A DNA stretch of 64,000 bases from Manduca sexta (lineage: Eukaryota; Arthropoda; Insecta; Lepidoptera; Sphingidae). Position 1 is the first letter of the stretch. The letters are not shown here. Below are more notes on the stretch, generated by a model. The model searched no databases and was not told where the DNA came from. It was given only the letters and a program-made list of their open reading frames with translations. Where the stretch lies: assembly GCF_014839805.1 (NCBI RefSeq), contig NC_051121.1, forward strand, positions 6,617,116 to 6,681,115, given 5' to 3'.

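Noticed and set aside
1..64000. CRISPR array, phage or bacterial operon
   Set aside because: Tandem repeats here have no unique spacers and the genes are spliced eukaryotic genes.

Overview
The window comes from an insect genome, most likely a moth or butterfly. The evidence is AT-rich introns holding repeats typical of Lepidoptera: Helitron-like elements whose 3' ends carry the gcgggcgaagccgcgagc hairpin and CTAG, Lep1-like elements ending in gggtcagctag, tRNA-derived SINEs, and LINE tails ending in (tga)n. Genes are spliced with GT..AG introns. No species is named because none can be proved from the sequence.

Almost the whole window is one plus-strand gene, Sbf (SET-binding factor; MTMR5/MTMR13 in vertebrates). 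I placed 37 exons, the first and last cut by the window edges. Every exon joins the next in phase, giving 5538 coding bases (1846 codons). Domain order is uDENN-cDENN-dDENN (1-28958), SBF2 region (29256-53516), GRAM (53804-55428), inactive myotubularin phosphatase (56032-62285), C1-like zinc finger (62395-63160) and the start of the C-terminal PH domain (63424-64000). The family couples a Rab21-activating DENN module to a dead phosphatase that pairs with active myotubularins in endosomal PI3P control.

Region by region: 1-502 holds two exons. 503-26700 is a 26 kb intron of mostly unremarkable AT-rich DNA with several mobile elements, a TATA promoter-like site (5505), a GC-rich island with a CRE (8460-8600) and a hAT element (25941-26597). 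26701-30498 holds nine exons. 30499-50928 is a 20 kb intron carrying, on the minus strand, three tandem copies of a small secreted-protein gene (copies A, B and C from low to high coordinate). All three have the same four-exon, phase-0 structure and resemble the DUF1091/ML-like families. Copy A is broken by a 2640-bp TTAA-flanked transposon inserted in its second exon. 50929-64000 holds the other 26 exons, closely spaced.

The oddest features are two tandem arrays inside Sbf. At 30341-31854 a 185-bp unit occurs 8 times plus a fragment, and at 56471-57617 a 159-bp unit occurs 7 times plus a fragment. Each unit is the 3' part of a GC-rich exon, its 5' splice site and a few tens of bases of intron, with no obvious acceptor. 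They are either real exon-donor amplifications or an assembly artefact; the sequence alone cannot decide.
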